The notes beneath the pieces are model-generated. The model saw nothing but the letters and a program-made list of their open reading frames with translations. It searched no databases and had not been told where the DNA came from. The position numbers and the translations under genes are program-made. Below are positions 44,376 to 51,474 of a stretch of 64,000 nt of DNA, piece by piece. The DNA is taken from positions 768,501 through 832,500 of the forward strand of contig NZ_CP011388.1 in NCBI RefSeq assembly GCF_001644605.1. The letters are read 5' to 3'. This stretch comes from Paenibacillus swuensis (GTDB taxonomy: Bacteria; Bacillota; Bacilli; Paenibacillales; DY6). Within the stretch, counting starts at the first letter, position 1. Each line of letters starts with the position of its first letter.

Positions 44376-45359
44376 TTGGCAAACGCATCGAATGTCATTG
44401 GCAGCAAGAAAGGCACAGGCAACGCGTTCAACATCCGCGGGATCAACGGCATCTGGTATGTCGCGCTGGGTGCCGTCTTGTGGGGAGTGGATCCGCTTTT
44501 CCGGATTCTGTTGTTAAAGAGCTTCACCTCCGCTCAAATTGTGTTCATTGAACACGTATTATTGGCTTGTTACGCGGTGCCTGTGTTTATGAAATACCGT
44601 CATGCTTTAGCCGGCAAGATTACGCTCGCCGTGATCGGCGCCCTGCTCTTTATATCCTGGGGCGGCTCGGCCGTCGCCACCATCCTGTTCACCTCAGCGT
44701 TCGCGCACGGCAATGCGAATGCGGTGCTACTGCTGCAGAAGCTTCAGCCGCTGTTTGCGATTGTGTTAGCCCGTTTTCTGTTGAAAGAGGCGTTACCGCC
44801 TAAGTTCTCCGCCTATATTGCTGTAGCCATTATCGGTACTTATTTATTAACGTTCGGTTTCGCCTTGCCTGACTTAGGGTGGAGCGATCTCGGCACGCTA
44901 AGCTGTCTGTTCTCCATCATGGCGGCCATGCTGTGGGGCGGTTCGACGGTGATGGGGAAATTTTTGCTCCAAAAAGATTTCAGCTTTCACCTTGTGACCG
45001 CGATGCGTTTCCTGTTAGCTCTTCCCCTGTTGCTGGGGATTATGGTGGCGAGCGGTGACGCTTTTCACCTGAACAGCGAAGCGAATATCGCATTTCTGAT
45101 CGTCAACTTGCTGTTTCAAGCCTTCTTTCCCGGTTTGCTCAGCATGCTGCTCTATTATAAAGGGCTGTCCTCCACGAAAGCGTCCATGGCCACGCTCGCC
45201 GAGCTTGCCTTCCCTGCTGTCGGCGTGTTTATTAACTGGTGGGCTTTCGGCTATACGTTAACGCTTGGCCAATTCGTCGGATTCCTGCTCATTTGGTCCA
45301 CGTTATGGTTGATGAGTACTCGCCAAACGCTGGCATCCGCGGAGAATACAATCGCTTAA
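44376..45359 (+). CDS. EamA/DMT-family transporter under FMN riboswitch control, probable riboflavin importer
   Basis: 327 residues from TTG 44376, 7 nt after AGGAGG; the longer frame from 44280 runs through the terminator. Ten hydrophobic helices in two EamA halves (WYVALGAVLWGVDPLF, LQKLQPLFAIVLARFLLKEALPPKF; LWGGSTVMGKFLL, TKASMATLAELAFPAVGVFINWW). RFN-controlled genes are nearly always riboflavin synthesis or uptake genes, and EamA-family riboflavin transporters (ImpX, RibN) are known, so riboflavin uptake is the most likely role. Expression should stop when FMN is plentiful. Confidence 0.85.
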   Translation: MANASNVIGSKKGTGNAFNIRGINGIWYVALGAVLWGVDPLFRILLLKSFTSAQIVFIEHVLLACYAVPVFMKYRHALAGKITLAVIGALLFISWGGSAVATILFTSAFAHGNANAVLLLQKLQPLFAIVLARFLLKEALPPKFSAYIAVAIIGTYLLTFGFALPDLGWSDLGTLSCLFSIMAAMLWGGSTVMGKFLLQKDFSFHLVTAMRFLLALPLLLGIMVASGDAFHLNSEANIAFLIVNLLFQAFFPGLLSMLLYYKGLSSTKASMATLAELAFPAVGVFINWWAFGYTLTLGQFVGFLLIWSTLWLMSTRQTLASAENTIA

Positions 45360-45369
45360 TCCTATAGAA

Positions 45370-45412
45370 AGAGCCCTGGAAACATTCCGATGGAATGCTC
45401 CCAGGGCTCTTC
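45370..45412. terminator. Bidirectional terminator
   Basis: AGAGCCCTGG / CCAGGGCTCT with an inner ATTCCGATGGAAT hairpin, T-rich on both exits; lies between convergent transporter and GlsB-type genes. Confidence 0.8.
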
Positions 45413-45438
45413 TGCAGGTTATGAAAGTTGTGATTGTC

Positions 45439-45690
45439 TTAAGCGCGTCTCATACCTTTCAAGATGGCGCTGATAATCAATACGACGATAATCGCACCGA
45501 TGACAGCGGGGATGAAAGCGAAGCCAGCGATGTGCGGACCCCAGTCACCCAGAAGCGCGCCGCCCAACCATGCGCCGATGAAACCGGCGATAATGTTGCC
45601 GATAATGCCTCCAGGAATGTCACGACCTACCAGAAGACCGCCTAACCAACCAATAATACCACCAATAATTAATGCCCATAAGAAACTCAT
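45439..45690 (-). CDS. GlsB/YeaQ/YmgE-family membrane protein
   Basis: 83 residues, three hydrophobic Gly-rich helices (WALIIGGIIGWLGGLLVG, GIIGNIIAGFIGAWLGGALLG, VIGAIIVVLIISAILKG). The family is called transglycosylase-associated and is linked to general stress responses. Start ATG behind AGGAGGAATTAC. Confidence 0.92.
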   Translation of the reverse strand: MSFLWALIIGGIIGWLGGLLVGRDIPGGIIGNIIAGFIGAWLGGALLGDWGPHIAGFAFIPAVIGAIIVVLIISAILKGMRRA

Positions 45691-45835
45691 GTGTAATTCC
45701 TCCTTTAGGATGTTAACAAGTTTGTTTGTTATTTATGTATAACCCAAGATGTCAACTTTTAAGCATCCCTAGAAAAATATTTATGATTTATTTTGGACAT
45801 CCATAACAGGCTAAGGCTAATTTGTCCGCTTTTAT

Positions 45836-46786
45836 TTAATTTTTACAAATCAAATTCATGACCTGTTCAGGGCTCGGCATGGAAGGAATACCTCCCCTGG
45901 ACGTTGCCGCAAGTGAACCCGTCGCGTTTCCGTAAGCGATGATTTCCTTGTATTGTTCGGCAGTCAACTGTTGCAAATTCGTCGTCTCATCCAGCAGGCG
46001 GCCGAGCACTCCTCCAAGAAACGCGTCGCCGGCCCCTGTCGTGTCGACGACATCCACGGCATAAGCGGGAACTTCCCCGGTCAACGCTCCTGCCCGATAA
46101 AAGCAGCCCGCCGGCCCCCGCGTTACACAGATCAGGGAAATGCCGAACTCGTTATGGATCCGGGCGGTGCCCGCGTTTAAATCGCGTTCATCCGTCAGAA
46201 ACTCCATTTCCTCCTCGGATAGCTTTAACACATCCGCATAAGGCAAACCTTCCCGAATCCGGGCTTTAGCCGTTTCCGGGTCCGGCCACAGGCGCAGCCT
46301 GAGGTTCGGATCATAGGAAATCAGGAGACCATGCTCTTTGGCCAGTCTCACCGCGGCTAACGTTGCTGAAGCGGCAGGCTCATGGGTCATGGAGATTGAA
46401 CCGTAATGAAAGATTCTGGCGCTCCGAATCAAATCTTGATTGACTTCCTCCCAGCTTAACATGTAATCCGCTCCAGGCTTGCGATAAAACGTAAAGCTGC
46501 GATCCCCGGACTCATCCAATTCTACAAAGGCAAGCGTTGTGTTTTCCGTCTCGGAAAAGACCAGCCCTTCTGTAGAAATACCGTTTTGCCTCAGAATATC
46601 CTCCAGATAATGACCGAAGTGATCCTCGCCTACTTTACCGATGAAAGCCGTCTTCTTTCCTTGTTTGGCCAAGGCGGCCAGCACGTTAGCCGGAGCGCCT
46701 CCCGGGTTCTTCTCAAACAGCGATCCATGCGGACCTGTATAAGGTGTAAAATCAATTAAAAGTTCACCTAAAGCAACTACATCCAT
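45836..46786 (-). CDS. PfkB-family carbohydrate kinase, probable fructokinase
   Basis: 316 residues, ATG behind GGGGGCGAGATGAG. ELLIDFTP, NPGGAPANVLAALAKQGKKTAFIGKVGEDHFG and VVDTTGAGDAFLGG are the two PfkB signatures in the fructokinase (ScrK) form; YDPNLRLRLWP is also typical. It would phosphorylate fructose released from sucrose or fructans. No sucrose genes adjoin it. Confidence 0.88.
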   Translation of the reverse strand: MDVVALGELLIDFTPYTGPHGSLFEKNPGGAPANVLAALAKQGKKTAFIGKVGEDHFGHYLEDILRQNGISTEGLVFSETENTTLAFVELDESGDRSFTFYRKPGADYMLSWEEVNQDLIRSARIFHYGSISMTHEPAASATLAAVRLAKEHGLLISYDPNLRLRLWPDPETAKARIREGLPYADVLKLSEEEMEFLTDERDLNAGTARIHNEFGISLICVTRGPAGCFYRAGALTGEVPAYAVDVVDTTGAGDAFLGGVLGRLLDETTNLQQLTAEQYKEIIAYGNATGSLAATSRGGIPSMPSPEQVMNLICKN

Positions 46787-46814
46787 CTCATCTCGCCCCC
46801 GCTAATTTGTTTAG

Positions 46815-47381
46815 TCATTGGATTTTGGCATACACGCACGTATCTCTGACTGTTGTTCCGTCCGCGGACATTCCTTCATTTCTCATGATGACTTCCAAAG
46901 GAAATCCTAATCGCTCCGCCACCGCGCGGCTCTTCACATTTAAGGCGTCGCACCGGATTTCAACCCGCTTCGCTTTCAGGTCGTTAAACGCGTATTGTGC
47001 GATCCCCTCGACCGCCTCGGTCATATACCCTTGTCCGCTGTAGCGTGTGTCGATCCAGTAACCGATTTCAAATTTGGGAATGTACCAGTTGATACGATGC
47101 AGCCCCGAAGAACCAATCAGTTGATTCGTGTCCTTGTCGAACAGCAACAGCCATAAATCCTCACGTTTCAGGAACCTCAGATGACCTTCGCGCAAAGCAA
47201 TTTCCGCCTCTTCTTCCGACATTTCTTTTTGGGCAAAAGGTAACCAGTCCTTCAGCTCTTCCAACGATGCCCGGACGGCCTCATACAAGGCTTTCCCGTC
47301 GCCGGGCATGGGCATGCGGATACGCAATCGATCGGTGGTGAACTCACTGGGAATGTCCATTAGAATAGGATTAATCGTCAT
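46815..47381 (-). CDS. GNAT acetyltransferase of the RimJ/RimL type
   Basis: 188 residues, ATG behind GGAGGG. TDRLRIRMPMPGDGKALYEAV, FEIGYWIDTRYSGQGYMTEAVEGIAQYAFNDLKAKRVEIRCDALNVKSRAVAERLGF is the classic RimJ/L core with acetyl-CoA loop Q-x-x-Y. Acts on a protein N-terminus or small molecule; substrate unknown. Confidence 0.9.
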   Translation of the reverse strand: MTINPILMDIPSEFTTDRLRIRMPMPGDGKALYEAVRASLEELKDWLPFAQKEMSEEEAEIALREGHLRFLKREDLWLLLFDKDTNQLIGSSGLHRINWYIPKFEIGYWIDTRYSGQGYMTEAVEGIAQYAFNDLKAKRVEIRCDALNVKSRAVAERLGFPLEVIMRNEGMSADGTTVRDTCVYAKIQ

Positions 47382-47465
47382 TCTTGGCCCTCCTTCAGGG
47401 TGCGATGTAGGTGATTTCCATTCATTGTAATACGTTTATGGTACCGTGGGAAGATGGACATCCGG

Positions 47466-47650
47466 CTAACGAATCCAGAACACGCTATTCCCTCTTTTTC
47501 CAACCATTAGAATTTCTAACGAACTCCAGACACGCTATTGTGTTGTAACCCGCCTCTAAATGACCTATTTCCTATGATTAGCGTTACCTGGATTCGTTAC
47601 ATTTCTGAAGCAGCATATTTAGCCCATTTAGCGTTACCTGGGTTCGTTAG
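47466..47650. repeat. Two direct and two inverted copies of a 24-bp repeat
   Basis: CTAACGAATCC...CACGCTATT at 47466-47489 and 47516-47539 (50 bp apart), and the inverted form ATTAGCGTTACCTGG... at 47577-47600 and 47627-47650 (50 bp apart). Same core as the repeat near 27170. The 474-bp gap 47382-47855 shows no other feature. Confidence 0.8.
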
Positions 47651-47855
47651 CCTCCAGCCCAGCCAAAAAAGAGCACAGGCCAAAAGCCCATGCTCGCATA
47701 CTCTCACAAATCAATACTATCTAGCTCGTGCTAATTAACTCAAGCTAATTCACTTAAACTATCTAGCTCATACTCTTTCACGCATCTCACGCCACGTTCT
47801 CATGCTTCGCACGCTCATACCCACCTTACCCGCTCCCAACGCTTCATTGGTGCCA

Positions 47856-49688
47856 TTAGTGCACCACTTCCACGCGATCGGCCGTGATGACGTTCCAGGT
47901 GGAACTCGCGTTCTTCGTGCCGGTCACCCGCACCTTGACGGTGTGATTGCCCGATGACAGCACCGGGCTGGTCCATACCAGTGTATTATCAACGCGCGAT
48001 GCGCCGTAGAAATCCGCCTGCACCTCGGCTCCGCCGTCGATGGACACCCCCGCGATGCCGTGATGAGCGTCCTTCGTACCATAGATTTTCACTTGCTTCC
48101 CGTTGAAATCGACTTGGTAGAAGCTCCCTGTTGTAGCGGAATAGTGATCGTTGCCCTGATACTTGCCGCCGCCGGTGCTTGTGCTCCATGTGCCCGAGTA
48201 CTCGAACTGATTCAATCCGGTCCCAACGGTCGCGTCATTCAGCACAGTCGATGCCGGCGTTACGACGATCCGATCCGCCGTGACAACGTTCCAAGCGGAG
48301 CTCGCATTCTTGGTCCCGGTGACCCGCACTTTAACCGTGTGGTTCCCCGCCGACAAGACCGGACTGGTCCAAAGTATCGTATTTGGGTTACGAGACGCAC
48401 TGTACAGATCTACCATCGTCTCTGCTCCGCCGTCAATCGATACGGCCGCTATCCCGTGGTGCGCATCTTTCGTTCCGTACACCTTAACTTGCGTACCTTG
48501 AAAGTCGACATCATAATAACTGTTCGTCGTTGCCGAATAATGGTCACCCCCGTTATGATGCGAAGCATCGGAGGAGGTCTGCCACGTTCCAACATAATTG
48601 AACTGATTGTTGCCCGTACCCGTCACCGCGTCGTCCACTACAATATCGCCGCCACCGCCGGTGCCTCCGGAACCCGGTACAATATTCACTTCATCCCTGG
48701 TGAACACGTAAGGATCGTTGTAGGAGCTTTGAATTTCCCCGTTCGTGTTCTCCGACGTCAGATGACTTCCCCATACCATATGGAACGCATACAACGGCTG
48801 GCTGCTGAACGTCGCCGAACCCGGCACCTTGCCGTTCTCCGTAATCGCCATCGGCTTCCCATTCCCTACAGCCAACAGTTCATCATAATACGCTTGCTGG
48901 AAGCCGTCATAAATATCCTGACCGACCACGTCCACATAGTCATGACCCGGATAGAAACCGGCCAACGGCTCAGCCCAGTCATTGTTGGCGTTCGCCGACC
49001 ATACCCAGATGAGATTATCCAGGCCGTGATGGTTCGTGTAGCGGTCATACATATTCATCCACAGCTGCTTGAACTGCGCCTGTCGGCCGCCCCACCAGAA
49101 CCATCCGGCATTGTTCTCATGGTAAGGCCGCCACAGAACAGGCACACCGGCATCCTCCAATTGCTGCAAATAGCCGGCAATTTCATCCGCCTTGGCAAGC
49201 CATTGATTGTACAGCGTCGTGCCCGGCGTAACCAGCTCGGTCATCTCTTGCTCCGTGTACCATCCCTGAACGCTGCCCCAGCCCGCGTTATCCGGATCAT
49301 TCGGCTTTTGCTGATGCCAGCTGAGCGTCACGATGGAACCCGCTTGATGTTCCGCGATCGCCGCGTTCACCATTCCTTGGCGCTGGTGCTTAATTTCCTC
49401 CCATGCGAAATCGCTTCCCCATAGGGCGGGGCGTTTTCCGGTTATATTTTGCACCTGATTAGACCATCCGCTCGGATCTTCAATGTAGTTGAACTGACCG
49501 GACAGAATATGGTTACCCGAAGTGTTATACAAGTATTGCAAAAGATCCCTCGAAGCCTGGGTAGCATCCGAATTGACCGGAGGCTGAGCCGCATTCGCGC
49601 GTCCGGACAAGCCTGTAAACGCATACATAATGAAGCATAGGGATAAACCAATTGCCAGAACCCGTCGAAATGAATCTTTCACCAACAT
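47856..49688 (-). CDS. Secreted GH26 endo-beta-1,4-mannanase with two C-terminal sugar-binding modules
   Basis: 610 residues. Signal peptide to about residue 33 (GRANA-AQP). GH26 domain about 37-340: SGQFNYIED, acid/base E191 (WRPYHENNAGWFWWG), DVVGQDIYDG and nucleophile E284 (MAITENGK). A Gly-rich linker (GSGGTGGGGD) leads to two copies of a ~125-residue beta-sandwich module (DxxTGxxNQFxYxGTW...VTGTKNASSxWNVxTADRxxV). Start ATG behind GAGGAGGAAGG. It degrades plant mannan/glucomannan outside the cell; the GH4 and importer genes nearby could use the products. A cre-like site lies upstream. Confidence 0.93.
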   Translation of the reverse strand: MLVKDSFRRVLAIGLSLCFIMYAFTGLSGRANAAQPPVNSDATQASRDLLQYLYNTSGNHILSGQFNYIEDPSGWSNQVQNITGKRPALWGSDFAWEEIKHQRQGMVNAAIAEHQAGSIVTLSWHQQKPNDPDNAGWGSVQGWYTEQEMTELVTPGTTLYNQWLAKADEIAGYLQQLEDAGVPVLWRPYHENNAGWFWWGGRQAQFKQLWMNMYDRYTNHHGLDNLIWVWSANANNDWAEPLAGFYPGHDYVDVVGQDIYDGFQQAYYDELLAVGNGKPMAITENGKVPGSATFSSQPLYAFHMVWGSHLTSENTNGEIQSSYNDPYVFTRDEVNIVPGSGGTGGGGDIVVDDAVTGTGNNQFNYVGTWQTSSDASHHNGGDHYSATTNSYYDVDFQGTQVKVYGTKDAHHGIAAVSIDGGAETMVDLYSASRNPNTILWTSPVLSAGNHTVKVRVTGTKNASSAWNVVTADRIVVTPASTVLNDATVGTGLNQFEYSGTWSTSTGGGKYQGNDHYSATTGSFYQVDFNGKQVKIYGTKDAHHGIAGVSIDGGAEVQADFYGASRVDNTLVWTSPVLSSGNHTVKVRVTGTKNASSTWNVITADRVEVVH

Positions 49689-49766
49689 AAACCTTCCTCC
49701 TCTAAATACATAGAATGATGGAGCATTGTGAAATGCTTTGGATAGGGTAACCCTCCCTTCATACCA

Positions 49767-49780
49767 TGAAAGTGTTTACA
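49767..49780. promoter_or_regulatory. cre-like CcpA site between mannanase and alpha-amylase genes
   Basis: TGTAAACACTTTCA on the minus strand (TGAAAGTGTTTACA on plus) matches the cre consensus at all positions but the central G. It is about 80 bp from the mannanase start and 170 bp from the amylase start. Confidence 0.55.
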
Positions 49781-49952
49781 TTTAAAATTATATAGACTCC
49801 TAAGCCGGGACGGTAGGCATCGTTTTTCGCTTTAGGTATCCCTTTTTCGGGTGACCTAGTTTCAAAACCCTGTATTTATGGTAATTCTCAGGAGAGTGTT
49901 TAATGACGACAGCTATGTCCCTCGAAAAACCTGAACTTGAAGGAGATTGAAG

Positions 49953-51419
49953 ATGGAACGAAATCATACGATGATGCAATTTTTTGAGTGGCATTTAGAT
50001 AACGACGGGGCACAGTGGAAACGATTGAAAGAAATGGCGCCAGAACTGAAGCAGCGCGGGATTGATTCGGTGTGGATTCCGCCGGTCACGAAGAGCACAT
50101 CATCGGAAGATACGGGATACAGCGTGTATGACCTGTACGACCTCGGCGAATTTGATCAAAAAGGATCGGTACGCACGAAATACGGCACCAAACAGGAGCT
50201 GCATGAAGCCATTGACGCCTGCCACGAGCAAGGGATCATGGTTTATGTGGATTTGGTCATGAACCATAAAGCCGGCGCGGATGAAACGGAACTGATTAAA
50301 GTGATTGAAGTGGATGAGAACAACCGGACCGAAGAGAAATCGGAGCCCTTCGACATTGAAGCTTGGACCAAGTTCACTTTTCCGGGCCGGGGAGATCAGT
50401 ATTCCGCCTTTAAGTGGAATTTCGAACATTTCAACGGTACGGACTTTGATGCGAAGGAAAATCGCACGGGGGTATTTCGAATCTTCGGAGAGAACAAAAA
50501 GTGGAATGAGAACGTGGATGACGCCTTCGGCAACTATGACTATTTAATGTACGCCAACATTGACTACAATCACCCCGCAGTCACAGAGGAAATGGTTACA
50601 TGGGGCAAATGGCTCGCCGAGACCCTGAAATGCAACGGCTTCCGTCTGGATGCGATTAAGCATATTGATTATGATTTCGTGAAATATTTTGCCGAACAGA
50701 TCATTCAGGAACGCGGTGATGAGTTCTTCATTGTCGGGGAGTTCTGGAATTCCGATCCTGGGGCGTGTCAGGAGTTTCTGGAAACGATCGAGCACAAGAT
50801 CAGCTTGTTCGATGTCGTGCTTCATTACAATCTGCAGAATGCATCGTTAGCCGGAAGAGATTATGATTTGACCAAAATATTCGACGGCAGCCTGGCGCAA
50901 AGCCATCCGATGCAAGCGGTCACGTTCGTGGATAATCACGATTCGCAACCGGGCGAAGCGTTGGAATCTTGGGTAGGCGACGCGTTTAAACAGAGCGCCT
51001 ATGCTCTGATTCTGCTGCGTCAGGAAGGATATCCTTGCGTATTCTATGGCGATTACTTCGGCATCGGGGGCGAAACGCCGATTGAAAGCAAGAAGATCGC
51101 GATTGATCCGCTGCTATACGCGCGTCAGAACAAGGCGTACGGCGATCAGGAAGACTACTTCGACCATGCCAACACGATTGGATGGGTCCGCAGAGGCGTG
51201 GCAGAAATCGAGCGATCCGGCTGCGCGGTCGTGATTTCCAACGGGGATGACGGGGAAAAGCGCATGTTCATCAGCGCGGATCGGGCCGGCGAAGTGTGGG
51301 TGGATTTGACCAATACCCGTGAAGAACATATCACCATCGAAGAAGACGGTTTTGCGACATTTCCGGTTAACGGCGGAAGCGTGTCGGTGTGGGCTTTGCC
51401 GGAATTGGATGTGGAATAA
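49953..51419 (+). CDS. Intracellular alpha-amylase (GH13, liquefying type)
   Basis: 488 residues from ATG 49953 behind AAGGAGATTGAAG; no signal peptide, so it acts in the cytoplasm on imported maltodextrins or glycogen-like polymer. Active site: D233 (GFRLDAIKH) nucleophile, E263 (FIVGEFWN) acid/base, D330 (FVDNHDSQPG). VYVDLVMNHKAGAD is the conserved Ca2+ region. Divergent from the secreted mannanase. The sequence resembles B. licheniformis-type amylases without the signal. Confidence 0.94.
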   Translation: MERNHTMMQFFEWHLDNDGAQWKRLKEMAPELKQRGIDSVWIPPVTKSTSSEDTGYSVYDLYDLGEFDQKGSVRTKYGTKQELHEAIDACHEQGIMVYVDLVMNHKAGADETELIKVIEVDENNRTEEKSEPFDIEAWTKFTFPGRGDQYSAFKWNFEHFNGTDFDAKENRTGVFRIFGENKKWNENVDDAFGNYDYLMYANIDYNHPAVTEEMVTWGKWLAETLKCNGFRLDAIKHIDYDFVKYFAEQIIQERGDEFFIVGEFWNSDPGACQEFLETIEHKISLFDVVLHYNLQNASLAGRDYDLTKIFDGSLAQSHPMQAVTFVDNHDSQPGEALESWVGDAFKQSAYALILLRQEGYPCVFYGDYFGIGGETPIESKKIAIDPLLYARQNKAYGDQEDYFDHANTIGWVRRGVAEIERSGCAVVISNGDDGEKRMFISADRAGEVWVDLTNTREEHITIEEDGFATFPVNGGSVSVWALPELDVE

Positions 51420-51426
51420 GATAAAC

Positions 51427-51458
51427 AAAGGCTCTGACGCGATTGCGCCAGAGCCTTT
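51427..51458. terminator. Bidirectional terminator between amylase and hybrid kinase genes
   Basis: AAAGGCTCTG / CAGAGCCTTT stem with inner GCG/GCG complementarity; T-rich on both strands. Confidence 0.88.
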
Positions 51459-51474
51459 ATTCATTTTGACGCAT

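Noticed and set aside
48060-49424. 454-codon plus-strand frame opposite the mannanase
   Set aside because: Arg/His/Ile-rich composition typical of an antisense shadow and no ribosome site; GH26 with catalytic residues is clear on the other strand.
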